DNA of 64,000 nucleotides from NCBI GenBank assembly GCA_021432635.1, contig MU270016.1, positions 1,746,171 to 1,810,170 on the forward strand. The letters run 5' to 3'. This stretch comes from Thozetella sp. PMI_491 (lineage: Eukaryota; Ascomycota; Sordariomycetes; Chaetosphaeriales; Chaetosphaeriaceae). This document shows positions 33,226 through 44,205 of this stretch, in pieces. The position numbers were made by a program, and so were the translations under genes. Below the pieces are notes generated by a model. It did no database searches. It saw only the letters and a program-made list of their open reading frames with translations, and was not told the DNA's origin. Each line of letters starts with the position of its first letter. Position 1 is the first letter of the stretch.

Positions 33226-34495
33226 GGCGATTGGCGATGTAGGCAGTTGTGGGGAGGCTCCGCAGGAAAGAAGCGCGCAAGGTCCGGATGTCTTGATTTC
33301 TTGCTTCTTAGCCTGGCAGCAGAGGCAGGCTAAGTCAGGCAAGCAGGCAAGTAAGTCGAAGGAGGTGTGGTTCTGTGGAGTATCCGAGTCCACCAAAACG
33401 TTGCCGGTCGACGGCGAGTCAAAGAGAAATGTCGAGTACCGTTCAGTGCCACCTAGTACGCAGAAAGACAGAGACGGTTTGCCTGCTCCGGTGGGTCGAG
33501 TTGTTTCTCTTTAAAAACAGGGTCCAGCTGTCTCTAGAGGGTGGAGGGTCTGGAGTATAAGAGAGACGGCAGGCGAGACCGGGTGATGGGCCAGTGACGC
33601 AAGCCCTCTCGTGTGCCGGAAACGGCGGGCTCGGAATGTCACGCCGCGGTCTTCTGGTCGTGCCTGACTTCTGCAGAAGCTACAAATGAGCAAGCACAAG
33701 CTGACCGCGAGAGAAGCGTCTAGCGCGCGTGCAGGTACAAATCGAGGGGTCGAAGGGGATGCGTGGCTGGAAGTTGCAAGGCAAACGAGGAGTGAAAGAG
33801 GTACCTCGAGGTACAGAGGTACAGTCCACGGGCGGCGTATGATGGATGCCGAAGTGACGGGCGGGATCGGTGGTGGGGCCTCTCAATTCAGGGTGCCAAA
33901 ATCAAGGTGAGCCGCCCCGGTCCGGCATGAGCCATGTGGCCGCCCTCCAGGGAAGCTGCTAGCTTCCGGTGCTCCACCTGTCACCTCCACGAAGCCTCCT
34001 CAATCCTCCTGTGGCCTGCCATCATTTGAAGCACGCCACGAGTCAGCAAAGGAGAGGGGAATTAAGAAAAGGAAGAAGAAGAATGATACTAATAAGAAGG
34101 GAAAGAAACAAGATTTCGTTTTCTATGCAGGCGTATCGGACCAACATCAAGCGACTCCTCAACATCCCCAAAACGGTAGCAAGAGGCAGGCCCGTCGATT
34201 TGCATCGTGGAACTCGTAGTTCCTTCCTCTACCCATAGCATGTAACCAACGAGGAGGCCTCGCATAGAAAAGAGGAATGAGGTTCAAATAGTTATTATTT
34301 TTGGTACGATGGCTAAGACTTTGTACATGTAGTAGGCGACACAAGATGGCTATCTTCTACCGCGGTGCTACGCTCTCCACGCAGCCCTACTCCGCTCCCA
34401 CGAGTGTGCACGCATGTGTGCTGCCATCTTCACCACCGGTTCCGGTTTCCGGTCCAACCCCTATTCCAAGACCAGGCGTAGCCGCCGTAGAAGCC
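33226..34495. other. Intergenic: GNAT promoter and BRD8-like 3' region
   Basis: No supported gene. A cluster of AGGTAC motifs lies at about 33,800-33,825, resembling the tandem repeat near 3,780. An A-rich patch is at about 34,060-34,120. Confidence 0.5.
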
Positions 34496-37372
34496 CTAAC
34501 CCCGTCGGCGCCTCTTGGAGGGATTGCCCACGCTCTCGGCCTCGGTAGCCGTCTGCTCGTCAGCATCCTCAGCCGCGGATGCTTCCTCCTCCTGCGGAAC
34601 CGAGGCATCTCCGTTGCCTCCGGCCGCGACGCTGGCATGCCGCGTGTTGGTGCCCGTCGTCAGGGCCGGGCGCGACCGTTGGATCTCGGCGGATCGCAGC
34701 TCACTGACCAGCTTCTCCACCTCAACGAACATGGCGCGGGCATCCTTGACGACTCCAAACTCGTCCACCTTGTACCCAAGGGCGTTCTCGCCGGCAGCGC
34801 CGTCTGCCGCATCGGAGTCGTCTTCATCGTCCCGGCGCAGGAAGGTCGGGCCTGGGCCGTGGAACGGATCCGGATTATACATGATGGCGTTGGAGAACAT
34901 GTGGGCGAGCTCCCGGTCGAGCTGGGAGCTATTGATGATGCCTCTCGGGGGCACCAACTCCTCGCTGATAGGGAGCCGCACCGTGCTAGTCCCTGGGTCG
35001 CCGCCGGGCAGTGCCGCTGCCGCCTGGCTTGCCGCCTTGTTTCCATGATTGATGGCCGCGCGGATCGACTTTAGATCCTGGGGTCGCAGAATCACCTTGC
35101 TGTATCCCGGCGCATCCTTCTCGCGGATGGGATGGGCGAACATGTTGGCCGAGCGATGGTGCACAATCTGCTCCATCGCAGACCCGCTGACCTTGTTGAA
35201 GGCGCGTGTCCACAGCACCTCGGTGGGAGGGAGCGCCGGGAGGTCCTCGAGCGAAGGCGTCGCCTCGGGGGCGGGGGTCTGTATCGATGTCGGGGACGAT
35301 GTTCGCCGCTTGCGCTTGACCGCCCGTGAGGGGTGCCGCTTACCGACGACGCTCTCGTCCGCCGTCGTGTCTCCAGCTTCGGTCGGCGGCCGCGGTGTGC
35401 TCTCTTCATGCTTAATCTTCAAGCCATCCGCTCCTTTCATGACCACGTCCGCTGGCTCGTGGGATTCTTTCGCTACGTCTTTGCTTGGGGGTGAAGAGGA
35501 CGCGAGGGCCGCCTGCCCGCCTCGAGGGGGGCGACCTCGCCGCCTAGGCGCCGGGGCCGTCGCCACTTCGGCGGGCGGAGGTTGGTCTGGTGACATCGTC
35601 GCGGACGCCGCCCGCGCGCCGGCAGGAGGGAGGCTCATCGCGGTGCGCGTCGGGCTCAGCGGCTCTATGGTTGGGCTCTCGAGCGTACCGGCGCCGCCTC
35701 CGGGGCTAGGGCGAGGAGTGGAGGGCGTTGGGTGAGACTTCCACTTGGTGCCACTGCCTCCGCTGGTGAAGACCATAAGCGAAGATGCCTGGCGTGCGGG
35801 GGTGCTCGGCTGCGCCCTGTTCGCTTGGGGTGCCAGCCGTGAATTTGGTCCTGGTTGGAGGTGTGGAGGGATCGCAGGACGAGGCGGTAGAGTCGCCTGT
35901 GGAGAGTTGTATAGTTTTTGGGCGTTGGGGTTGTGAGGGGTGGGTGGTGCGGCCGGCAGAGCAGGGGCCTTCGGGGCTTGCTGTCGGTCGGGCGCCGGAT
36001 GTGACGGGGTCGCCTGGGGCCCCTTCGGTCCAGGCAACGGCGCACCTTGCTGAGAAGTGGTATCGCCTGCAGCAGGCAAGGAGGGTGCTGTGGGAGGAAC
36101 TCGGCTCGGTTCTGGTGTAGGGGCAGTGGGGTGCGGCGCGTTCTTGGTCGGCGTGCTGGTGAGCTCGCTGGCGGGTCTGGCCGCGGCGGTCTGAATGGGA
36201 ATGTGTGTAGCGCTTTGAGGCGGTACTAGGACCGGCTGCGGTGGCTGGGCGCCTTGCTGTGGTTGCTTCACTTGCTGCGGTGGCACCTGAGGCCGATGCT
36301 GAGCGGGGATGGGCTGAGCTCTCTGGGGCACAGGTGAAGGCTGAAGTGGCCGCTGGCCAGGCTGCGGGACTACTGGCGCTCGTGGGGGTTGGTACGGCGG
36401 CTGCCAGCTAAGCTGCGACTGTCCTGCAGCAGGAGTGGCCTGACCGGGCGGAGGGACCGGCGTGGGCTGCTTGGGTCGGCTGGCGGCATCGGGCCGTGGA
36501 GCTCCGGTGGCAGATGCAGGGGGAGCCGGAGTTGTCGGAGGTGCCGGTGGGAATGAAGGTACCCCTTGAGGGGCCTGTAGGACGGGGCCACCGGCCGGCG
36601 GCTTGGATGGTTCCAATTGCTTCGCGGGGGTTGTAGGCGCCGGGGGGGCTGTTGGTTGGACCGGTTGCGCGGCGTGTTGTGGAGCAAGCACGGGGACGGG
36701 CACCGGGGTGACGGGAGGGTTTGCCGGGCTCGGTTGCGGTGAAGTAGCAGTGTGCTTGCCTCCCTGCTGTCGCGAAGGTGGTGCTGGAGACAACCGGCCG
36801 CCTGCCGCTGGCGGTTTGCCCGCGTGAAGCTCTTTTGGTGCTGCTGTCTTGTCCACCTGGTTCGCCTGCGCGGCCTCCGCTGCAGCTGCCGCCTTCTCCT
36901 GGTCTTCCCGCTCCAACTCGGCGATCTCAGACTGCAGCTTCTGAAAGCGCGCCTCGTCATCGCGAATCGCCCGGATAGCATAGTCCCTGTACTCGGCCTC
37001 TAACCGATTGGCGATCGAGACGACCTTGTCGAGGTGGTGATGGCGAGCCTCCTTAAGGGTCGGGATGCGCACCGCCTGCAGCCGGCGCTTCTTAGATGCT
37101 GGTGACACGGCGCCATCGGGGCGAACGGGGGCCTGGGCAGCTTCGTTATCGGCCTTGAGCTGTTCCCATAGCAGGTGAAGGAAGAAGCTCTTGAGAGCCT
37201 CTGGGGTCAGACGTCGAGCATCGTAGGTAGGCCCCTCCTTGACGAAAGAATTGTTGGATAGGACGTGGGAAACGTGGGCAAAGGCAGCGGTGTTCAGGCC
37301 CTTGCCAAGGATCCCGCGGAGCAAGAAGAGCGACTCGAGCGGCGTGAAGGTTGCCGAGGCCGAAGTATTCAT
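34496..37372 (-). CDS. Bromodomain protein, probable NuA4 subunit of BRD8/Bdc1 type
   Basis: Single coding exon of 958 residues from the first ATG at 37372. The frame is open further upstream but has no ATG there, and a probable 5' untranslated intron (37445-37588, GTAAGT...CGCAG) ends just before it. The N-terminus (about 1-75) is a helical Leu-rich region of the kind that opens BRD8-like proteins. A charged coiled coil follows (about 120-170). About 400 residues are then very Pro/Gln/Ala-rich. The C-terminal bromodomain (about 715-845) shows Asp-Ala-Pro-Gly-Tyr-Ser-Lys-Val-Ile and Asp-Leu-Lys-Ser-Ile, then Asn-Ala-Ile-Met-Tyr-Asn with the acetyl-lysine-reading Asn. An insertion of about 35 residues separates the middle helices. 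The protein ends in a Lys-Arg-Arg-Arg-Arg nuclear signal. BRD8 and S. pombe Bdc1 are NuA4/TIP60 subunits; other bromodomain factors remain possible. Confidence 0.75.
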   Translation of the reverse strand: MNTSASATFTPLESLFLLRGILGKGLNTAAFAHVSHVLSNNSFVKEGPTYDARRLTPEALKSFFLHLLWEQLKADNEAAQAPVRPDGAVSPASKKRRLQAVRIPTLKEARHHHLDKVVSIANRLEAEYRDYAIRAIRDDEARFQKLQSEIAELEREDQEKAAAAAEAAQANQVDKTAAPKELHAGKPPAAGGRLSPAPPSRQQGGKHTATSPQPSPANPPVTPVPVPVLAPQHAAQPVQPTAPPAPTTPAKQLEPSKPPAGGPVLQAPQGVPSFPPAPPTTPAPPASATGAPRPDAASRPKQPTPVPPPGQATPAAGQSQLSWQPPYQPPRAPVVPQPGQRPLQPSPVPQRAQPIPAQHRPQVPPQQVKQPQQGAQPPQPVLVPPQSATHIPIQTAAARPASELTSTPTKNAPHPTAPTPEPSRVPPTAPSLPAAGDTTSQQGAPLPGPKGPQATPSHPAPDRQQAPKAPALPAAPPTPHNPNAQKLYNSPQATLPPRPAIPPHLQPGPNSRLAPQANRAQPSTPARQASSLMVFTSGGSGTKWKSHPTPSTPRPSPGGGAGTLESPTIEPLSPTRTAMSLPPAGARAASATMSPDQPPPAEVATAPAPRRRGRPPRGGQAALASSSPPSKDVAKESHEPADVVMKGADGLKIKHEESTPRPPTEAGDTTADESVVGKRHPSRAVKRKRRTSSPTSIQTPAPEATPSLEDLPALPPTEVLWTRAFNKVSGSAMEQIVHHRSANMFAHPIREKDAPGYSKVILRPQDLKSIRAAINHGNKAASQAAAALPGGDPGTSTVRLPISEELVPPRGIINSSQLDRELAHMFSNAIMYNPDPFHGPGPTFLRRDDEDDSDAADGAAGENALGYKVDEFGVVKDARAMFVEVEKLVSELRSAEIQRSRPALTTGTNTRHASVAAGGNGDASVPQEEEASAAEDADEQTATEAESVGNPSKRRRRG

Positions 37373-40202
37373 GCCCCAATATCCACCTCGCGAGGGGTCG
37401 AGGGGATTGTGACTCCTCGGTAACAGATGTATCGGCGCCACGATCTGCGATGCGAGATTGGCTACTGGTCAGCGAGCTCCGTCGAGTGATGGGGGAGGGA
37501 GGGATGATGGGAAAGGGCGCGATGGGATGCGCGTGGGTGTGGTTGGGTGGCGCGCGACAAGCAGGTGAGAGAGGGCATCCGAACTTACGCACCGCTGGCC
37601 TCTGCTCGGGGGGCCCTAGCACGGATTAAGAGTAACTCGGTTGGAGGGGAAGGGCAATTGCGGGACGTGGATCGGTGGTGTCCTGTGTCGGGTCTGTCGA
37701 ACAATCGCGCCGATAAACGGCGGGCGGGAAGCCAGCGAAGTTTTTCGGTCGCGATGGATGGGTATCACGTGAGCGGTCGGGAGGCGTCGACGCGGCTTGG
37801 GCGATGCGGGAAGCAGTTTGTCGTGATGAAAAGGCTCGCGGCCGGTGCCAGGTTTGAAAATTCTGGCGGGCGGGAGAGACCAGCAGGGCAGGTTCTCTGG
37901 TTGGCACCAAACGCCGCCGCACAATCACGGTGACATAATCAAGACAAGGGTGGGGCCCCCTAGCGCCGAGTTTAGTTTACTTGGTTTGGAGCTTCGGGGA
38001 GGGCCGCTGGTGCAGCTGCTCCAGTCCCCAAGGTCAGGTAGATGGGCCGCCCGAGTTGATCACCTGGCTCCCGGCAAACAGAGACCTCAACCGCCAGACC
38101 TGCTTCCATTTTGATCAGGAGCCTAGAAGCCCTCTCCACGTGCCTCTCTTTAGCCTGCCCACCTGTTCTACCTCGGTGGCCCCGATATGTGCAACAGTTT
38201 CTCATGCGCAGCCGCCTGCCACGTCCGCAAAGGCTGGCTGCCTGTGGCTAGTGAGACAAGCAGCAACAAAAAATAAAGATGAAAGAGAGGCAGGAGACAC
38301 AAGCAGCAGGAAGTGCACGCTTGCAGAAGACTTGAGGAACTTCCGGAAAGCAGCGAACGGGAGGTACGTGTTGCAGACGGGGGCGTCGGCCATGGTGCTG
38401 GGTACACCAGGGCGAGCAAAACGACAAATTTGGCCGGTTGCAGTATAAGTCACAACGAAGACTCGAGGCACGAGGACGGACGAGGTATGCACGGTGCAGG
38501 TGCTCGCTGCGGCATGTAACAGTTTAGATGCGGATTCGTGCTTCCCGCAACGAACTCTGAAGCTGCGACAAGCTCCATCTTGGGCTTAGGGGGGCGGATC
38601 GTCTAAAATTTGTTTGCCCCAGACTGCCCCTGCCCGCCGAGCCCTCTTGCATGCTCCTTTACTATCCGAAAGTGGGTTTTGTACAAAGGGATGGGGGAGC
38701 TGCGCCGGGTCGTCTGCGCATCGTGAAATAGGGGCTCTATCTGGGGTCGTTAAATTGCACATTACATGTAGTTCCGAGCAATACCTTATTCAAAGTGGGT
38801 TTTATGAAGTTGCCACGATTAGCCAGGCCCAGCTGTCATCAAGGGGGTGTGTGTGTGTGGAAGGGGGGCGAAGGGCAGTACAACTGGGGAAAAGAGTCGA
38901 AAAGGGGACGAAGGAGGGAACTTGCAAAGGAGGCAGGAGACAGGCGCAAAGGACACGGCAACGGGGACACCATTAGGGGGGGGGGGTTGGCTCTGCTTCT
39001 CAATGGCTTCCTATGCTTCACAGATGCGGCCTGAGCAGCTGGCGCTTGGTCGGCAGGGAAGAAACGGGAAAGTCTAAAAGAGAAAATGGGGGGAGGAAAA
39101 GCAAAAAGCCAGACTAAAAACGGCAGTGCATTGAGCGCCTAAATTTCCGCGCTCGACCCTATGCTCTAATGCCTTCCAATGCTCCAATGTGGTCCAATGT
39201 TGGCCGAATGTGGCGACTGACTTAGGTGCTACGCCAGCGTTTGGACAGCTTCGCCAGCGAACTGCGGGCCGTGGCTGGCTGGCTTGGCCTGGGATTCCGA
39301 TGCACAGAAAAATGCGAGACGAAGAGCTGACGAGCAATCTTATGCCTTGGGTCCATCCCATCTGGGGAACAATGATTTGGATCAGCGACCGTCGGCGGGC
39401 GCATGAACTACATCCATCGGGAACGGTCCCCTTTCGCCCCTTCCTCCCCTTTTTCCTTTCCCCTTTCCTACTCCCCTGGCACCTGGCCTCTCCCATTTGC
39501 CCGTCAGGCGCAGTACCGCTGGCAGGCCTGGCTGGCTCTCCCCGAGTCATCTCTTTTCCCCACGCGTGGCTCGTGAGACAGGCGTCTGAGAGGTGGTGTG
39601 GCCGCCGAGTTTGGCTGGCTCGTTCGTGCCTTCCACCCCCCGCGACGCCAGATGATCGTCAATGTCCGCCCATTCCAGCCGACGAGCTGGGAGAGGCAGA
39701 CTGCGACATGGCCCCTTTTCTTTGTATCGACTGCTCCCGTGTACATCGTAGACCCCGTAGGCCCCATAGGCCCCCCCCTCAGGTGACAAGGCAATTAGCC
39801 AGCTGCCATCGCCCGCCCGCACAGCCCAACGCACTAGCTCCGGACCCCTGTGCTTGTACAACCTGGTAGGCACACACCGCTAAGGGGAAGGAGGGGGTGG
39901 GCGATACTGGGACTGTACATTAATTAGGCCCTGGGGGGGGAGGAGACTACGCCTGCCGCTGGGGGAACTACCAGGCCGGCCCTTTTGACAGGGCTATTTC
40001 TAGATCTTCACTTTCCTCCCCACCCCCCCCGACCCCTTCTTCAACAACTTGTCTACCATCTGCAGCCTTCAGGCCACCTGCAAAACCAGCCAGCGCCCGC
40101 ACTCTCTGGCCCTCGCCTTCGCCCTCGTCCCAACCCATCCTCGCCTCCTCCCGGCACTCTCTATCGCCTCTCAGGCCGAGCACACGCACCTACGAAGTCA
40201 CC
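37373..40202. other. Long gene-free region (2.8 kb)
   Basis: It contains a probable 5' untranslated intron of the BRD8-like gene (37445-37588), a GT dinucleotide run (about 38847-38859), a cluster of CCAAT boxes (39176-39198) and a pyrimidine-rich leader before 40203. No supported coding sequence. Confidence 0.5.
39176..39198 (+). promoter_or_regulatory. Cluster of three CCAAT boxes
   Basis: CCAAT occurs at 39176-39180, 39184-39188 and 39194-39198, each followed by G, with a degenerate fourth unit (CGAATG) after them. CCAAT is the core bound by the fungal HAP/CBC complex. It lies 1 kb from the nearest start codon (40203), so the function is uncertain. Confidence 0.4.
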
Positions 40203-40963
40203 ATGTCCGACGAGGAGCTCGACCGTGACTGGAAGCCCAATGGCCGCCGCCCGCAATCGTGCGTTCCCTCCGCGCATGTGCCTCCCCCCGCAGCCCGCAG
40301 CCAGCCGCAGCCCGCCGCCAGCGACGGCGAAGGCGACGACTACTGCGACTGCGACTGCGTGGGAGCACTGCTAGGCCCCTGCGAAATCAAGTACCCGTAC
40401 TGACCGCCATGCCACAGGACCATTGCCCGCTCTTTCTCGCAGGAGCTGATGGACATCTTCCGTATCGAGAACAGCGTCGCCGACCTAGACCAGCAGGTCG
40501 ACCAGCGGTCAGTCCCACCCCTTTTCTGCCCCACCACAGCGCTGCTCCTCGCCGTGCCTCCAATCCCCCACGCCGATGCCAGCCGCAAAAAACGCTCAAA
40601 ACTGACCCGGTCTTTGCGTGCTACAGGAAGAAGGAAATCAACACCCAGACGAGCGAGCTCGAGGCACTCGAGGCTCGCATCCGCGAGATGGAGAAGCGGC
40701 TGCAGAGCTCGAACGGCACCACGCACCCGGGCTTCGCCCAGACCCAACAGAACCCAACGGCGTCTAGGTCTCCACGAGCACCCATCAGCGGAGCATTCGA
40801 CCGGTCGAACCCCCCGCCGCCTCCTGAGAAGGACCTGCGCCGACCACCAACCTCAGCCTCCCAGCAGAAGACCGCAGGTAGCCGCCCCGGTACCGCCCGG
40901 CAGAGCCAGCAGGCCGTCCCCGGCGCCCTGCCTCCCACCCCGACCGCCAGCGAAGGTGAATAG
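40203..40963 (+). CDS. Small coiled-coil protein, function unknown
   Basis: Exons are 40203-40258, 40418-40507 and 40627-40963; the product has 160 residues. The first intron (159 bases) starts GTGCGT and the second starts with the unusual GTCAGT; phases agree at both joins. The protein begins with an acidic start (Met-Ser-Asp-Glu-Glu-Leu). A continuous helix (about 20-75) follows, built from Ser-Phe-Ser-Gln-Glu-Leu, Asp-Leu-Asp-Gln-Gln-Val and repeated Glu-Leu-Glu-Ala-Leu-Glu heptads, predicted to form a coiled coil. The last half is Pro/Ser/Gln-rich and disordered. The size and architecture fit a subunit of a larger coiled-coil assembly, but I recognise no family and assign no function. The splicing model is supported by an uninterrupted helix across all three exons. 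Confidence 0.72.
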
Positions 40964-42731
40964 CGCCCTGCAAAACCCCTCCCAAATAGCCTCTCCCTCG
41001 GTCCAAGTGGCCCCCGGGCCCGGCATGCGCCACCGCGGCGGGGTGGCGTCCGGGCAGGTCTCTTGGTGCGTGCGGCACCTGACGCGGGCAGGCCGCTACC
41101 CAGGTTGCACGTGCAAGCCGAGAGTCCTGACACCTTCTGGGGCTGAAAGGGACCTACGGGACGGCCAGGCTGAGCTAGACAGAGAGAGCATCGTTGCTGA
41201 CGTGTTTTGCTCCTACAGATGGCGACCGCGACTAGGATTGCATAATTACGCCACGGTTTCCGACCTTGTATAACTCACTCGCACGTCCATCCGAGGAGCC
41301 TCCAAATCTCGCCGATTCCCGGAGCTTAGACGCGAGCGACAGCGGTTGCGAACCGGGGGGTCGCGGCTTGCTTTTACCGCCATTGGGCTCATGTTACGAG
41401 AGCGCCAGGGCTTCATGAATACCTAGGGGAGCCAGGGAAGGGGGAGGGGACCTGTTCAGTTTCTTCGTTCACCGATTTGGGAGGCGCAACAACGGGCTAC
41501 GGCTTACGACAACGGAACTCTGCATACATACATCATTCATCATACCACACATCGCTCTTCTGGCTTGGCTTTTCATCACTTCAGCCGCGTCATGCGCTCC
41601 CTAGCCCACCTCCTCGTCCGAGAGAGACTCGCGCGAAGTACCTAGCCTTCGTTATTTTCCCCCGGTGGTTCCCTGGGACGACCGTTTGCGTCTTTGCGAA
41701 ACCGGGTAGCTTGGGCAATCTTTTTTTCACCTGCCTTCAGGTCTAAGGGACACAGTTTTTTTGCATGTAGTGGAGCAGGCATGATAGGCTGGAATGCGCT
41801 GGCAGCCGAGGGAGGACAGGAACGAGAATGGCGGGCGGGAGATAGAGAGAACTAGAAGAGTGGTTAATCTTTTTTTTTCTCGATGCATCAGACCACGTCC
41901 CATCGGCTGCATGCCATGCGCTCCGCCGGCGGCATGTCATAGAGACAGTTTGCATATAAGGACCCCCCCACCGCACGGCGGGCGACAGGGCATCTCCCAG
42001 AAGCTGCTGCTTGATCATCGCATGTAGCAGATGCAGCCCGCAGATGCAGCCCGCAGACTCGGCTCGCAATCGCAAGGAAGGCGAGATTCCGGGCGCGGCA
42101 TCCTGCGCATGCCAGAGCTCACAACCCGGCTAGAAAAAGTCTGAGAGGGCACAAATGCAGCTCGTCGGAGGCCCGGTTTAGTGTAGTCGTCGTAGTACCA
42201 GAACTACTACATTAATGGAACCGCCAGAGTGTCGGGTACGGCTAGGACTAGTACAGTACGACTGTACCTCGACTAAGGGCATACTATGCACATACAAAGT
42301 TACAAGAACGCCCCGCCATTGGCCCTCGATGGCCAGTCAGCATGCATCTTGCTCTGAGACGAAGTCGCAGCGTCAGCGTCTGTGTTATGCCAGCAAATCA
42401 GCCTAAAGCACAGGCGCCAGGCGTGCCAGAGATCATCGTTCAAGGGGGTCCATGAGCGGCCATTCCGCCCCGACCTGGAAATGACAAATGGGTGAGTATC
42501 AAACACCGTGTGCACCGGGAGAGCTGTCGGCTGTCCATTCTTCTCCTACCGACTATCCCTCCGCGCACCTCACATCGCATGTCTCTGGTCCACCACTCAA
42601 ATTGCAGGGAAGACTTGCCTTCCTCCAAATGCGCACCGCTCCGGTAGTCAGATAATGCGGTGGCTGTACAAAATAATTCCCGTGCACATAAGCCCGTGCA
42701 AGCCTGCTAGGTGGATGCAAAGAGCACCACC
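40964..42731. other. Gene-free region between convergent genes
   Basis: About 1.8 kb without supported coding sequence, more than two 3' ends need. Only short random frames are visible. Confidence 0.5.
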
Positions 42732-44205
42732 TCAGTCCTCCGCCAGTTCCTTGTCAGCAAAGCCAACCCGCTTGCCACCCAAGTCAAATGCAGCGAAACA
42801 GGCCTTCAGGAACACGTCGCCGAGTATGCCAAAAGGCTGGCCCAAGCTGCTCTGCAGTCCGCCGTAGCAGACACCGGAGCCAGGCTCAACCTCCATGAAA
42901 GTCATGTACGTCCCTGGGACTGAGACATGGTAGCCGTTGTCGAAGCCGAGGCGGAAGACGGGTAGATCCGCATCGCAAGGGTAGGTCCAGCCTCCGACCG
43001 TGGCGTTCAACACGGCCGCCGGGACCGAGTCATAGTAGAGCTCGACGATTTTAGAAGGCAGCAGGAGAAGTGTAGTGCCAGTGTCGGCGATGGCGGACCA
43101 CTGGGACAGGTACCAGAGGTTGCTATCGCCTACGTTGACGCCCGTGATGCTGAACTGCCAGTACGTCGCGTTGGGTACGAGATCGACCCAGTGAAGGTCC
43201 CCGGTGTATTTGCTGTCGTCCACGTGACCAAACTCATACAAGCCTTCAGCGTGGTACTTGAGGTCGACCGTGAAGAGATCGCGATCGAGCATCGGCCGGA
43301 GCTTGTCCAAGAGGGTGGGCTGGATGGGCCGTACCTGAGAGCGCAACCCAACGGCCAGGCCGAGGACTCCGGACAAATTCTCATCGGAGAGGATCGTGGG
43401 TGAGACAAACGAGGCATCCTCTACTATCACATCGTCGATGGTGATATTGGCAAACCGGATCGTATCCTTCCACGCTTGTCCATAAGCATAGCTGCCGTCG
43501 CCTGTTCGCTCTCAGGTGAGCTTGATTGCCTAATATAGAGCAAATAATAGGGTGTCCCCTGGCTGACAACTCACCATACATGATCTCCCAGTGGCTGCTG
43601 TTGACTCTCTCAGCTGTGCTGGAGTTCTCGGGATACCAAATCTCGCGGTTTCCGACGCCGGCATCAAACGTCTGCGTGTTAGAGGTGATAACCCAGCTGG
43701 GTATGAAAATGTCAGCACATATCTGGTCTTGGGCAGAATTGCAACCCGACTCGATTAAAATCAAGAACGAACGTACAAATCGGATGAGCCGGTATCAAGA
43801 TCGAGCTGGCACTCCTGGGGAGGGTTTCCGATTCCGATCGAACTCAAATACTCGCGGTCGTCCGTCTGGTTGGTGGCGGCGATACCACCAACTACGAGCA
43901 CCCACTGTTAGAACACGTACCACTACCTCTCATGGAGGCTTCGGGGGCTGCAATTTCTTACCTTCGCCTTTATTGCTGACAAAACCGGCAAGAGAGGTGG
44001 GAACATTCATGTTCCACTTGGCAAGAGCACGAAGGTACTCCGCGGGACCGTTGGATTTGTAGTTAGGTTTGCTTGCCTTCGAGACAGAGAAGACACCATT
44101 TCGTCCTGGAGAGGACCAAGGGAGGGATACGGCCGAGGTGAAGGGGAAGACGAGGATGAGGAAAAGGCAAGGCCACATGACCGCGAGACGAAGAGCGAAA
44201 GCCAT
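42732..44205 (-). CDS. Secreted pepsin-like aspartic protease
   Basis: Exons are 43962-44205, 43777-43891, 43575-43696 and 42732-43501; phases agree and the product has 416 residues. A signal peptide (about 1-25) precedes a basic propeptide-like segment. The A1 fold has both catalytic motifs: Asp114 in Asp-Thr-Gly-Ser and Asp300 in Ala-Asp-Thr-Gly-Thr-Thr. The flap Tyr160 is in Met-Tyr-Gly-Asp-Gly-Ser. A Cys pair in the C-terminal lobe (Tyr-Pro-Cys-Asp and Val-Cys-Tyr-Gly) should form the usual disulfide. The ending Gly-Ile-Leu-Gly-Asp-Val-Phe-Leu-Lys and Val-Gly-Phe-Ala is complete. Position 120 is Phe rather than the common Leu (Ser-Asp-Phe-Trp-Val). The enzyme is probably an acid extracellular protease with no GPI tail. 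Confidence 0.95.

Noticed and set aside
33226-33396. In-frame extension of the GNAT protein from GTG
   Set aside because: Composition is unlike the enzyme, and the family begins near the downstream ATG at 33225.
37146-37622. Frame that could give an upstream coding exon to the BRD8-like gene
   Set aside because: It contains no ATG; its splice sites fit a 5' untranslated intron better, and the coding start at 37372 is sufficient.
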